This document shows positions 43,888 to 60,023 of a stretch of 64,000 nucleotides of DNA, one piece after another. The notes beneath the pieces are model-generated. The model saw only the letters and a program-made list of their open reading frames with translations. It ran no database searches and was not told the DNA's origin. The DNA lies in NCBI RefSeq assembly GCF_036421855.1, contig NZ_JAZGOK010000007.1, one strand, 5' to 3'. Position numbers and translations under genes: made by a program. This DNA is from Georgenia_B sunbinii (GTDB taxonomy: Bacteria > Actinomycetota > Actinomycetes > Actinomycetales > Actinomycetaceae). Numbering within the stretch: position 1 is the first letter of the stretch; every line of letters starts with the position of its first letter.

Positions 43888-46800
43888 TTGGCTGCCTCGC
43901 GCACCCCGCTAGTTCCCACCGCTGAAGACATCGCCACCCGGATCGCGTCACGCCGGGTCTCGTTCGCCAAGATCCATGAGCCGCTCCAGGCCCCGGACCT
44001 GCTCGGTCTGCAGACCGACAACTTCGACTGGCTGCTCGGCAACCCCAAGTGGCGCGAGCGCGTCGCAGCTGCCGTGGAGGCCGGCGACACGAACGTGCCG
44101 CAGGTCTCCGGCCTCGAGGAGATCTTCGCCGAGATCTCGCCCATCGAGGACTTCGGCCAGTCGATGTCGCTCTCCTTCAAGGACCACCGCTTCGAGCCGC
44201 CGAAGTACACGGCCGAGGAGTGCAAGGAGAAGGACTTCACCTACGCGGCGCCGCTGTTCGTCACCGCGGAGTTCATCAACTACGAGACCGGTGAGATCAA
44301 GTCGCAGACGGTCTTCATGGGTGACTTCCCGCTGATGACCGAGCGCGGCACGTTCATCGTCAACGGCACCGAGCGCGTCGTCGTCTCCCAGCTGGTGCGC
44401 TCCCCGGGCGTCTACTTCGAGCAGACGCCGGACAAGACCTCCGACAAGGACGTCTTCACCACGAAGATCATCCCGTCGCGCGGCGCCTGGCTCGAGTTCG
44501 AGATCGACAAGCGCGACGCCGTCGGCATCCGTATCGACCGCAAGCGCAAGCAGTCGATCACTGTCTTCCTGCGCGCGCTGGGGATGACCGAGTCGGAGAT
44601 CCGCGAGGAGTACGCGGACTACCCGGTGCTGCTCGAGACCCTCGAGAAGGACACCGTCACCACGCAGGACGAGGCGCTGCTCGACATCTACCGCAAGGTG
44701 CGCCCGGGCGAGCCGCCGACGGTCGAGGCCGGTCGTAACCTCCTCGACAACTACTACTTCAACGCCAAGCGGTACGACCTCGCGAAGGTCGGTCGCTACA
44801 AGATCAACAAGAAGCTCGGCACCACGGGTGACCTGAGCGACTCGGTGCTCGGCGTCGACGACATCAAGGCCGCGGTCCGCTACATCCTCGCGCTCCACAA
44901 GGGCGAGACGGAGTACACCTTCGAGCGTGACGGCGAGCAGGTCACCGTGCGCGTCGAGGTCGACGACATCGACCACTTCGGCAACCGCCGCATCCGTGCG
45001 GTCGGCGAGCTCATCCAGAACCAGGTCCGTACCGGCCTGTCCCGGATGGAGCGGGTCGTGCGCGAGCGGATGACCACGCAGGACGTCGAGGCGATCACGC
45101 CGCAGACGCTGATCAACATCCGCCCGGTCGTCGCCTCCATCAAGGAGTTCTTCGGCACCTCCCAGCTGTCGCAGTTCATGGACCAGAACAACCCGCTGGC
45201 CGGACTGACGCACAAGCGCCGCCTCTCGGCCCTCGGCCCGGGCGGGCTCTCCCGTGACCGGGCGAGCATGGAGGTCCGCGACGTCCACCCGTCGCACTAC
45301 GGCCGGATGTGCCCGATCGAGACCCCTGAGGGCCCGAACATCGGCCTCATCGGCTCGCTCGCCACCTTCGCGCGGATCAACCCGTTCGGCTTCATCGAGA
45401 CCCCCTACCGTCGCGTCGTCGACGGCCAGGTGACCGACGAGGTCGACTACCTCACCGCTGACGACGAGGACCGCCACACCATCGCCCAGGCGAACGCCAA
45501 GCTGGCCGATGACGGCAGCTTCGCCGAGACCACGGTGCTCGTCCGCACCCGCGGCGGCGGCGGCGAGGTCGCGCAGGTCGCGCACGAGGACATCGACTAC
45601 ATGGACGTCTCGGCCCGGCAGATGGTCTCCGTCGCCACCGCGATGATCCCGTTCCTCGAGCACGACGACGCCAACCGTGCGCTCATGGGCGCCAACATGC
45701 AGCGCCAGGCGGTCCCGCTGGTGCGCAGCGAGGCCCCGCTCGTGGGCACCGGGATGGAGCGGCGCGCTGCCGTCGACGCCGGCGACGTCATCACGGCCGA
45801 CAAGGCCGGTGTCGTCTCCGAGGTCTCGGCCGACGCCATCCACGTCGTGGCCGACGACGGCTCGAACCAGCTCTACCGCGTCGCGAAGTTCCGCCGCTCC
45901 AACCAGGGCACCGCCTACAACCAGCGCGTGCTGGTCGACGAGGGCGATCGCGTCGAGATCGGCTCTGCACTGGCTGACGGTCCGGCGACCGACGAGGGCG
46001 AGCTCGCGCTCGGCAAGAACCTGCTCGTCGCGTTCATGTCGTGGGAGGGCTACAACTACGAGGACGCGATGATCCTGTCGCAGCGCCTCGTGGCCGACGA
46101 CGTCCTCACCTCGATCCACGTCGAGGAGCACGAGGTCGACGCCCGCGACACCAAGCTGGGCGCCGAGGAGATCACCCGGGACATCCCGAACGTCTCCGAA
46201 GAGGTCCTCGCGGACCTCGACGAGCGCGGCATCATCCGGATCGGCGCCGAGGTCACTGCCGGCGACATCCTCGTGGGCAAGGTCACTCCGAAGGGGGAGA
46301 CCGAGCTCACCAGCGAGGAGCGCCTGCTGCGTGCGATCTTCGGTGAGAAGGCCCGTGAGGTGCGCGACACCTCGCTCAAGGTTCCTCACGGTGAGTCGGG
46401 CACGGTCATCGGCGTGCAGGAGTTCAACGCCGACGAGGACGACGAGCTGCCCGCCGGCGTCAACCAGATGGTTCGGGTGTACATCGCCCAGCGACGCAAG
46501 ATCACCGACGGTGACAAGCTCGCCGGCCGTCACGGCAACAAGGGCGTCATCGCCAAGATCCTGCCGGTCGAGGACATGCCGTTCCTCGAGGACGGCACTG
46601 CGGTCGACATCATTCTCAACCCGCTGGGCGTGCCCGGCCGGATGAACGTCGGTCAGGTGCTCGAGACCCACCTCGGTTGGGTCGCCAAGCAGGGCTGGGA
46701 CGCCACCGAGGCCGTGTCGGGTCCGGGGGAGTGGACCGACAACCTGCCCGAGGGTTCCCTCAAGGGAGAGCCGGGCACACCGGTCGCCACGCCGGTCTTC

Positions 46801-47403
46801 GACGGCATCCACGAGCAGGAGCTCACCGGGCTGCTGGGGACCACCATCCCCAACCGCGACGGCGAGCGGATGGTCGGCACCGACGGCAAGGCGCGCCTGT
46901 TCGACGGCCGCTCCGGCGAGCCGTTCCCCGAGGACGTCGCGGTCGGCTACATGTACATCCTCAAGCTCCACCACCTCGTGGACGACAAGATCCACGCGCG
47001 CTCCACCGGCCCGTACTCGATGATCACCCAGCAGCCGCTGGGTGGTAAGGCACAGTTCGGTGGCCAGCGCTTCGGTGAGATGGAGGTGTGGGCCCTGGAG
47101 GCCTACGGCGCCGCGTACGCGCTGCAGGAGCTGCTGACCATCAAGTCGGACGACATCCCCGGGCGCGTGAAGGTCTACGAGGCCATCGTCAAGGGCGAGA
47201 ACATCCCCGAGCCCGGCATCCCCGAGTCCTTCAAGGTGCTCATCAAGGAGATGCAGTCGCTGTGCCTGAACGTCGAGGCGCTCGACGCGGAGGGCAACGC
47301 CATCGAGCTGCGCGACGCCGACGAGGAGGTCTACCGAGCTGCTGACGAGCTCGGCATCGACCTCTCCCGCCGTCCTGACGCGAGCAGCGTCGACGACATC
47401 TAG
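43888..47403 (+). CDS. rpoB: RNA polymerase beta subunit
   Basis: 1171 residues. The TTG at 43888 (GGGAAGGA upstream) gives the usual actinobacterial N-terminus AASRTPLVPTAED; an ATG 69 bp earlier is not needed. The rifampicin-binding region GTSQLSQFMDQNNPLAG and THKRRLSALGPGG (from about residue 423) has the wild-type residues at the Asp, His and Ser positions most often changed in resistant strains. Conserved EGYNYEDAMILSQRL, KLAGRHGNKGVIA and the C-terminal clamp MEVWALEAYGAAYALQE are intact. Confidence 0.98.
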   Translation: MAASRTPLVPTAEDIATRIASRRVSFAKIHEPLQAPDLLGLQTDNFDWLLGNPKWRERVAAAVEAGDTNVPQVSGLEEIFAEISPIEDFGQSMSLSFKDHRFEPPKYTAEECKEKDFTYAAPLFVTAEFINYETGEIKSQTVFMGDFPLMTERGTFIVNGTERVVVSQLVRSPGVYFEQTPDKTSDKDVFTTKIIPSRGAWLEFEIDKRDAVGIRIDRKRKQSITVFLRALGMTESEIREEYADYPVLLETLEKDTVTTQDEALLDIYRKVRPGEPPTVEAGRNLLDNYYFNAKRYDLAKVGRYKINKKLGTTGDLSDSVLGVDDIKAAVRYILALHKGETEYTFERDGEQVTVRVEVDDIDHFGNRRIRAVGELIQNQVRTGLSRMERVVRERMTTQDVEAITPQTLINIRPVVASIKEFFGTSQLSQFMDQNNPLAGLTHKRRLSALGPGGLSRDRASMEVRDVHPSHYGRMCPIETPEGPNIGLIGSLATFARINPFGFIETPYRRVVDGQVTDEVDYLTADDEDRHTIAQANAKLADDGSFAETTVLVRTRGGGGEVAQVAHEDIDYMDVSARQMVSVATAMIPFLEHDDANRALMGANMQRQAVPLVRSEAPLVGTGMERRAAVDAGDVITADKAGVVSEVSADAIHVVADDGSNQLYRVAKFRRSNQGTAYNQRVLVDEGDRVEIGSALADGPATDEGELALGKNLLVAFMSWEGYNYEDAMILSQRLVADDVLTSIHVEEHEVDARDTKLGAEEITRDIPNVSEEVLADLDERGIIRIGAEVTAGDILVGKVTPKGETELTSEERLLRAIFGEKAREVRDTSLKVPHGESGTVIGVQEFNADEDDELPAGVNQMVRVYIAQRRKITDGDKLAGRHGNKGVIAKILPVEDMPFLEDGTAVDIILNPLGVPGRMNVGQVLETHLGWVAKQGWDATEAVSGPGEWTDNLPEGSLKGEPGTPVATPVFDGIHEQELTGLLGTTIPNRDGERMVGTDGKARLFDGRSGEPFPEDVAVGYMYILKLHHLVDDKIHARSTGPYSMITQQPLGGKAQFGGQRFGEMEVWALEAYGAAYALQELLTIKSDDIPGRVKVYEAIVKGENIPEPGIPESFKVLIKEMQSLCLNVEALDAEGNAIELRDADEEVYRAADELGIDLSRRPDASSVDDI

Positions 47404-47410
47404 CGGCCGC

Positions 47411-47438
47411 GGCTGCCGTGGCCCCGGCCACGGCAGCC
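47411..47438 (+). terminator. hairpin between rpoB and rpoC
   Basis: GGCTGCCGTGGCC (47411-47423) and complement (47426-47438) make a near-continuous stem just after the rpoB stop. No T-run; perhaps an RNA-stability or partial attenuation element. Confidence 0.5.
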
Positions 47439-47494
47439 CCGCCGGCCCCATGTTTGGATTCCACACGGTGACACACCGAAGGAAGTAGGAAACC

Positions 47495-51385
<3,891 letters not shown>

Positions 51386-51391
51386 CACCGG

Positions 51392-51429
51392 GTGGTGCGG
51401 CGGTACCCAGTGCGGTGCCGCCGCACCAC
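51392..51429 (+). terminator. terminator hairpin after rpoC
   Basis: GTGGTGCGGCGGTACC (51392-51407) pairs with 51414-51429 (one T-G pair, 6-nt loop), 7 bp past the rpoC stop. Confidence 0.6.
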
Positions 51430-51470
51430 GTCCGGCGTCGGCAACGTGACAGACGTCAAGTTGCCACGCT

Positions 51471-51500
51471 TTGACGTGAGAAACCGCGGCAGAGTACTCT
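51471..51500 (+). promoter_or_regulatory. promoter of the str operon
   Basis: TTGACG (51471-51476), 18-bp spacer, TACTCT (51495-51500). GACGTCAAG at 51452-51460 and CTTTGACGT at 51469-51477 form an imperfect dyad over the -35 box. Confidence 0.6.
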
Positions 51501-51780
51501 GGTCGGCGGTGCCCGTGACATCGGGCCCTCGCGCGTGCTTCGGCACGGTCCGCTCCAACCAGCGAGAATCGGTTGGCACGGTGCCGATCCGAAGGGGTCA
51601 GTTGCCGCCCGCCGGCGACCGTGGCCCTTCCGGGTCTCGGCTGCAGGACGGATCGGGAGCGACACTCCCGAGCGCGGGGGCAAGGGGAAACAGGCTCGGT
51701 GCCCCGAGATGGACACCGGAGCCGGCCCCGCCGGTCAGCCGGACAGAACAACCACGAAGAACACTCGAGACGGAGATGTA

Positions 51781-52155
51781 GTGCCCACGATTCAGCAGCT
51801 GGTCCGCAAGGGCCGCAGCGTCAAGACCGCGGCGTCGAAGACGCCTGCCCTCAAGGGCAGCCCGCAGCGGCGCGGGGTGTGCACCCGCGTCTACACGACG
51901 ACCCCGAAGAAGCCGAACTCGGCCCTGCGGAAGGTCGCCCGTGTCCGCCTCTCCAGTGGTATCGAGGTCACGGCCTACATCCCCGGTGTGGGTCACAACC
52001 TCCAGGAGCACTCCATCGTGCTCGTCCGCGGCGGTCGTGTGAAGGACCTGCCCGGCGTGCGCTACAAGATCGTTCGTGGCGCGCTCGACACCCAGGGTGT
52101 GCGTGGTCGCCAGCAGGCTCGGAGCCTTTACGGCGCCAAGAAGGAGAAGAAGTAA
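51781..52155 (+). CDS. rpsL: 30S ribosomal protein S12
   Basis: 124 residues; decoding-site protein. GTG at 51781 gives the standard start PTIQQLVRKGR. TTPKKPNSALRKV and RGGRVKDLPGVRYK show the wild-type lysines at the two positions linked to streptomycin resistance. Stop overlaps the rpsG ATG by one base (TAATG). Confidence 0.98.
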   Translation: MPTIQQLVRKGRSVKTAASKTPALKGSPQRRGVCTRVYTTTPKKPNSALRKVARVRLSSGIEVTAYIPGVGHNLQEHSIVLVRGGRVKDLPGVRYKIVRGALDTQGVRGRQQARSLYGAKKEKK

Positions 52156-52625
52156 TGCCTCGCAAGGGACCTATCGCCCCTCGGCCGCTGGTCGTCGACC
52201 CCGTTTACGGGTCGCCCGTGGTCACCCAGCTCGTCAACCGCATCCTGCGGGACGGCAAGAAGTCGACCGCCGAGCGGATCGTCTACGACGCCCTCGAGGG
52301 TGTCCGGGAGAAGACCGACAGCGACCCCGCCGTCGTCCTCAAGCGCGCGCTGGAGAACGTCCGCCCCTCGCTGGAGGTCCGCTCCCGTCGTGTTGGTGGC
52401 GCCACCTACCAGGTGCCGGTCGAGGTGCGTACCCCTCGCCAGACCACCCTCGCGCTGCGCTGGCTGGTCGACTACTCCCGCGCCCGGCGCGAGAAGACCA
52501 TGACCCAGCGTCTGATGAACGAGATCCTTGACGCCTCGAACGGCCTCGGTGCCGCGGTGAAGCGACGCGAGGACGTTCACAAGATGGCTGAGGCCAACCG
52601 GGCGTTCGCGCACTACCGCTGGTAG
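52155..52625 (+). CDS. rpsG: 30S ribosomal protein S7
   Basis: 156 residues; nucleates the 30S head. MPRKGPIAPRPLVVDPVYGS start and terminal ANRAFAHYRW are typical. Coupled to rpsL by overlap; fusA follows after 48 bp. Confidence 0.98.
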   Translation: MPRKGPIAPRPLVVDPVYGSPVVTQLVNRILRDGKKSTAERIVYDALEGVREKTDSDPAVVLKRALENVRPSLEVRSRRVGGATYQVPVEVRTPRQTTLALRWLVDYSRARREKTMTQRLMNEILDASNGLGAAVKRREDVHKMAEANRAFAHYRW

Positions 52626-52673
52626 TCGCGGCTCCCACGCCGTCCGATCGAAATCGACTGAAGAGAGTCTGCT

Positions 52674-54776
<2,103 letters not shown>

Positions 54777-54898
54777 GTCCCACAGGTCGACCCAGTACGA
54801 CCCCACAACACAAACCGACCCGTAGGACATGCTGGCCGGCAGGCGCCGTAAGCACCTGGCGGCGAGCAGACAACTACCCGAGTCCCAGGAGGACCCAA

Positions 54899-56092
<1,194 letters not shown>

Positions 56093-56098
56093 TCCACC

Positions 56099-56181
56099 GC
56101 CGGACGCGAGTCCGGCACCGGCTGCCCGCGAGGCAGCCACCAGCTTCACGCTCAGGGCCTGGCGGCCATGCCGCCAGGCCC
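56099..56181 (+). terminator. three consecutive hairpins after tuf
   Basis: GCCGGAC/GTCCGGC (56099-56116), GGCTGCC/GGCAGCC (56120-56138) and GGGCCTGGCGGC with its complement (56155-56181, 3-nt loop). None has a T-tract; together they should end str-operon transcription. Confidence 0.65.
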
Positions 56182-56235
56182 TCAGTCGTTCCCACCCCGC
56201 CCCACCCCCATTTCCGCCCCGCCCCCCACATCCGC

Positions 56236-56392
56236 GAGAGCGGGATTGTCCACGCTGCCGCTCCCCGCCCCCGTGCGTGCGTCTCGCCCTGGTGTGCGAG
56301 AGCGGGATTGTGCGCGAGAGCGGGATTTTCGACGGCGCCGGGTCTCGCCCTCGTGCGTGTGTCTCGCCCCCGTGCGCGAGAGCAGGATTGTC
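56236..56392 (+). repeat. forward-oriented units of repeat array C
   Basis: Units GAGAGCGGGATTGTC (56236-56250), GAGAGCGGGATTGTG (56298), GAGAGCGGGATTTTC (56316) and GAGAGCAGGATTGTC (56378-56392), interspersed with GTCTCGCCC boxes. Same orientation as arrays A and B. Confidence 0.8.
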
Positions 56393-56451
56393 GTCGGAGA
56401 TGCCCAATACGCAGCTCGCAGTAGCCGTGGCCGGTGAGGTGCGCCCTCGTG

Positions 56452-56780
56452 GACAATCCCGCTGTGGGTGACAATCCTGCTGTCGGGGACAAGTCTGCTG
56501 TGGGTGACAATCCTGCTGTCGGGGACAAGTCGGCGGTGGGGACAAGTCTGCTGTGGGTGACAATCCTGCTGTCGGGGACAAGTCGGCGGTGGGGACAAGT
56601 CTGCTGTGGGTGACAATCCTGCTGTCGGGGACAAGTCGGCGGTGGGGACAAGTCTGCTGTGGGTGACAATCCTGCTGTCGGGGACAAGTCGGCGGTGGGG
56701 ACAAGTCTGCTGTGGGTGACAAGTCGGCGGTGGGGACAAGTCTGCTGTGGGGGACAAGTCGGCTGTGGGGGACAACCCTG
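56452..56780 (-). repeat. reverse-oriented array C with 53-bp higher-order tandem repeat
   Basis: About 18 units in inverted orientation (GACAATCCTGCTGTC, GACAAGTCGGCGGTG, GACAAGTCTGCTGTG) with 2-3 nt spacers. A block of three units (18+17+18 = 53 bp) is repeated exactly from 56506, 56559, 56612 and 56665. The array ends at a CTCTC unit near 56780. The facing forward units at 56236-56392 are complementary and could fold back. Confidence 0.9.
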
Positions 56781-56781
56781 C

Positions 56782-57184
56782 TCTCGCGGCGAGGGGGTGG
56801 CTCTTGCGGGGTGGCGGATGGCTGGTAGGGTGGTGCAGCCGGGAACGTGTCCCGGAACGTCCCTCGTGCCCGCCAGGATCGGGGCAGTGTGGGGACGTTG
56901 CCGATGTTGTCGCCCGTACTCGTACCGGTGATGACCAAGACCACACCGGTGAGCGCCGGATCGATTCGCCATGAGGGGGATCGGTCTGGCAGACTGTACC
57001 GGTTGCCTGGGGTCAAATGCCCCAGGAGTCAAACTGCCGAGTCGGGCCCCGCGCCCAGGCTCCACATGCAAGTACAGGCCCCGCATCCGCAGGATGCACC
57101 GCGGCCGGGATGTGCGCCCAGCGCGACACGCCCGAGTGCGGGGGTCGGTAGTCAGAAGCGGTACGAGAGAGGTTAGACGACGCC
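56782..57184 (+). other. non-coding S10-operon upstream region
   Basis: No gene seen. TTGCGG-N16-TAGGGT at 56804-56831 and CAGACT at 56990-56995 are weak promoter candidates. CCTGGGG/CCCCAGG (57006-57026) forms a small hairpin in the probable leader before rpsJ. Confidence 0.4.
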
Positions 57185-57493
57185 ATGGCGGGACAGAAGA
57201 TCCGCATCCGGCTCAAGTCCTACGACCACGAAGTCATCGACAGCTCGGCGCGCAAGATCGTCGACACGGTGACTCGCGCTGGTGCGACGGTCGTGGGTCC
57301 GGTGCCGCTGCCGACGGAGAAGAACGTCTTCGTCGTCATTCGTTCACCGCACAAGTACAAGGACAGCCGCGAGCAGTTCGAGATGCGGACGCACAAGCGG
57401 CTGATCGACATCATTGACCCGACGCCCAAGGCGGTCGACTCGCTCATGCGTCTCGACCTCCCGGCCGATGTCAACATCGAGATCAAGCTCTGA
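57185..57493 (+). CDS. rpsJ: 30S ribosomal protein S10
   Basis: 102 residues, full length; also NusE in antitermination. IRIRLKSYDHEVIDSSARKI and RTHKRLIDIIDPTPKAVDSL are conserved. GAGAGAGG upstream. First gene of the S10 operon. Confidence 0.98.
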   Translation: MAGQKIRIRLKSYDHEVIDSSARKIVDTVTRAGATVVGPVPLPTEKNVFVVIRSPHKYKDSREQFEMRTHKRLIDIIDPTPKAVDSLMRLDLPADVNIEIKL

Positions 57494-57504
57494 GGATTCC
57501 CGCG

Positions 57505-58173
57505 ATGACAAAGTTTTCCAAGCAGGCTGCTAGCGCGCCCGTCACGGCGTTGCTCGGCACGAAGCTCGGCATGACCCAGGTCTGGGATGACGCCGGGCGA
57601 CTGGTCCCGGTGACCGTCGTACAGGTGGGCACCAACGTGGTGACCCAGCTGCGTGACGAGGCCACCGACGGCTACAGCGCGGTTCAGCTCGCCTTTGGCG
57701 AGATCGACCCGCGCAAGGTCACCCAGCCCCTCAAGGGCCACTTCGAGAAGGCCGGCACCACGCCGCGTCGTTTCGTTGCCGAGATCCGCACCTCCGAGAA
57801 CGACGGCTTCACCGTCGGTCAGGAGCTGCGCGCCGATGCCTTCGAGGCCGGCGCCAAGGTCGACGTCGTCGGCACCACCCGCGGCAAGGGTTTCGCCGGC
57901 ACCATGAAGCGTCACGGCTTCGGCGGCGCCCCCGCGTCGCACGGTGCGCACCGTAACCACCGCAAGCCCGGTTCCATCGGTGGCGCCGCGACCCCCGGTC
58001 GCGTGTTCCGCGGAAAGAAGATGTCCGGCCGGATGGGCGTCGACCGCCAGACCACCCAGAACCTCACGATCCACGCCGTCGACGCCGAGCGGGGACTCCT
58101 CCTCGTCGCGGGTGCCGTTCCTGGCCCCAAGCACGGTGTCGTCGTGGTCCGTACCGCTGTGAAGGGGGCCTGA
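57505..58173 (+). CDS. rplC: 50S ribosomal protein L3
   Basis: 222 residues; LLGTKLGMTQVWDD near the N-terminus and the loop region GFGGAPASHGAHRNHRKPGSI reaching the peptidyl-transferase area. Starts 11 bp after rpsJ; ends 1 bp before rplD. Confidence 0.98.
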   Translation: MTKFSKQAASAPVTALLGTKLGMTQVWDDAGRLVPVTVVQVGTNVVTQLRDEATDGYSAVQLAFGEIDPRKVTQPLKGHFEKAGTTPRRFVAEIRTSENDGFTVGQELRADAFEAGAKVDVVGTTRGKGFAGTMKRHGFGGAPASHGAHRNHRKPGSIGGAATPGRVFRGKKMSGRMGVDRQTTQNLTIHAVDAERGLLLVAGAVPGPKHGVVVVRTAVKGA

Positions 58174-58174
58174 C

Positions 58175-58831
58175 ATGGCTGACACGCAGACCGTCGACAT
58201 CGTCGACGCCGCCGGGAAGTCCACCGGGACGACCGAGCTGCCCGCGGAGATCTTCGACGTCGCGACCAACGTGCCCCTCATCCACCAGGTCGTCGTCGCC
58301 CAGCGCGCCGCTGCCCGGCAGGGCACCGCGTCCACCAAGACGCGTGCCGAGGTCCGCGGCGGTGGCAAGAAGCCGTACCGCCAGAAGGGCACCGGTCGCG
58401 CCCGCCAGGGTTCGATCCGCGCCCCGCAGTACGCCGGCGGTGGCGTCGTCCACGGCCCGCAGCCGCGCGACTACAGCCAGCGGACGCCGAAGAAGATGAA
58501 GGCGGCCGCCCTGCGCGGTGCGCTCTCCGACCGCGCTCGTGCCGGCCGCGTCCACGTGGTCTCCGAGCTCGTCACCGGCGAGACGCCCTCGACCGCCTCG
58601 GCACTGGCAGCGCTCAACAACGTCATCGCCGATCGCCGCGTCCTCGTCGTCGTCCAGCGCGACGACGAGCTGACCGTCAAGTCGCTGCGCAACGTGGTTC
58701 GTGTGCACCTCATCTGGTCCGACCAGCTGAACACCTACGACGTCCTCGTCAACGACGACGTCGTCTTCACGGCCGCGGCGCTCGAGGAGTTCCTCGGCAC
58801 CACCACGCCGCGCGAGGAGGAAGCCAAGTGA
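58175..58831 (+). CDS. rplD: 50S ribosomal protein L4
   Basis: 218 residues; exit-tunnel protein with the extended loop KTRAEVRGGGKKPYRQKGTG RARQGS. In other bacteria L4 represses the S10 operon; no such site was identified here. Overlaps rplW by 4 bp (GTGA). Confidence 0.97.
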   Translation: MADTQTVDIVDAAGKSTGTTELPAEIFDVATNVPLIHQVVVAQRAAARQGTASTKTRAEVRGGGKKPYRQKGTGRARQGSIRAPQYAGGGVVHGPQPRDYSQRTPKKMKAAALRGALSDRARAGRVHVVSELVTGETPSTASALAALNNVIADRRVLVVVQRDDELTVKSLRNVVRVHLIWSDQLNTYDVLVNDDVVFTAAALEEFLGTTTPREEEAK

Positions 58832-59133
58832 GCGTCGAGCACAACAAGAACCCGCGGGACATCATTCTCGCCCCGGTGGTCTCCGAGAAGAGCTACAACC
58901 TGATCGACGAGGGCAAGTACACCTTCCTCGTGGACCCCCGGTCGAACAAGACCGAGATCAAGAACGCCATCGAGGCGATCTTCGACGTCAAGGTCACGTC
59001 GGTGAACACTGCCAACCGCCAGGGCAAGATTCGTCGAACCCGCACCGGTCTGGGCAAGCGTAAGGACACCAAGCGCGCGATCGTCACGCTGCGCGACGGC
59101 ACCATCGACATCTTTGGCGAAGTGGCCGGCTGA
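58828..59133 (+). CDS. rplW: 50S ribosomal protein L23
   Basis: 101 residues; tunnel-exit docking site for trigger factor and SRP. ILAPVVSEKSYNLIDEGKYT and AIEAIFDVKVTSVNT typical. GTG start. Confidence 0.97.
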   Translation: MSVEHNKNPRDIILAPVVSEKSYNLIDEGKYTFLVDPRSNKTEIKNAIEAIFDVKVTSVNTANRQGKIRRTRTGLGKRKDTKRAIVTLRDGTIDIFGEVAG

Positions 59134-59168
59134 CCGCCGCTCGCTGGGCAGATTGAGGATCGAAACCC

Positions 59169-60005
59169 ATGGCAATCCGTAAGTACAAGCCGACAACGCC
59201 GGGCCGTCGCGGCTCCAGCGTGGCCGACTTCGTCGAGGTCACCCGCTCGCAGCCGGAGAAGTCGCTGGTCCGCCCGCTCAGCAAGAGCGGTGGCCGCAAC
59301 AGCACCGGCCGTATCACCACCCGTCACAAGGGTGGCGGTCACAAGCGTGCGTACCGTGTCATCGACTTCCGTCGCCACGACAAGGACGGCGTTCCCGCCA
59401 AGGTCGCTCACATCGAGTACGACCCCAACCGCACGGCGCGCATCGCGCTGCTGCACTACGCCGACGGCGAGAAGCGCTACATCATCGCGCCGAACAAGCT
59501 GAAGCAGGGTGCGCTCATCGAGAACGGTGCCGGCGCGGACATCAAGCCGGGCAACAACCTTCCGCTGCGCAACATCCCGGTCGGTACCGTCCTCCACGCC
59601 ATCGAGCTGCGGCCCGGTGGCGGAGCGAAGATCGCCCGCTCGGCCGGCACCTCGGTGCAGCTCGTGGCCAAGGAAGGCACCATGGCTCAGCTGCGGATGC
59701 CCTCGGGTGAGATCCGCAACGTCGACGCCCGCTGCCGCGCCACCATCGGCGAGGTCGGCAACGCCGAGCAGTCGAACATCAACTGGGGCAAGGCCGGCCG
59801 CATGCGCTGGAAGGGCAAGCGCCCGAGTGTCCGCGGTGTCGTGATGAACCCCGTCGACCACCCTCACGGTGGTGGCGAGGGCAAGACCTCCGGTGGACGC
59901 CACCCGGTCAGCCCGTGGGGTCAGCTCGAGGGCCGTACCCGCCGTCCGAACAAGCCGAGCGACAAGCTCATCGTGCGCCGCCGGCGTACCGGCAAGAAGC
60001 GCTGA
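59169..60005 (+). CDS. rplB: 50S ribosomal protein L2
   Basis: 278 residues; KYKPTTPGRRGSSV start, GRNSTGRITTRHKGGGHKR, and the peptidyl-transferase-near loop NPVDHPHGGGEGKTSGGR with the conserved histidine. 35 bp after rplW. Confidence 0.98.
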   Translation: MAIRKYKPTTPGRRGSSVADFVEVTRSQPEKSLVRPLSKSGGRNSTGRITTRHKGGGHKRAYRVIDFRRHDKDGVPAKVAHIEYDPNRTARIALLHYADGEKRYIIAPNKLKQGALIENGAGADIKPGNNLPLRNIPVGTVLHAIELRPGGGAKIARSAGTSVQLVAKEGTMAQLRMPSGEIRNVDARCRATIGEVGNAEQSNINWGKAGRMRWKGKRPSVRGVVMNPVDHPHGGGEGKTSGGRHPVSPWGQLEGRTRRPNKPSDKLIVRRRRTGKKR

Positions 60006-60023
60006 GAGTAGGAGAGCGACGAG

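Larger units (their letters stand above)
51386..51780 (+). other. non-coding region between rpoC and rpsL
   Basis: No gene seen. It contains a 16-bp-stem hairpin (51392-51429), a promoter (51471-51500) and a probable 5' untranslated region of about 270 nt before rpsL, unusually long for this window. Confidence 0.5.

Noticed and set aside
56506..56718. Tandem 53-bp blocks look CRISPR-like
   Set aside because: All parts of the block repeat exactly; there are no unique spacers, no palindromic repeat of usual length and no cas genes nearby.
56659..56931. Open reading frame through the repeat array (DNPAVGDKSAVG-type translation)
   Set aside because: The 18-bp unit is free of stops in all six frames, so long frames arise automatically; no ribosome binding site or family similarity.
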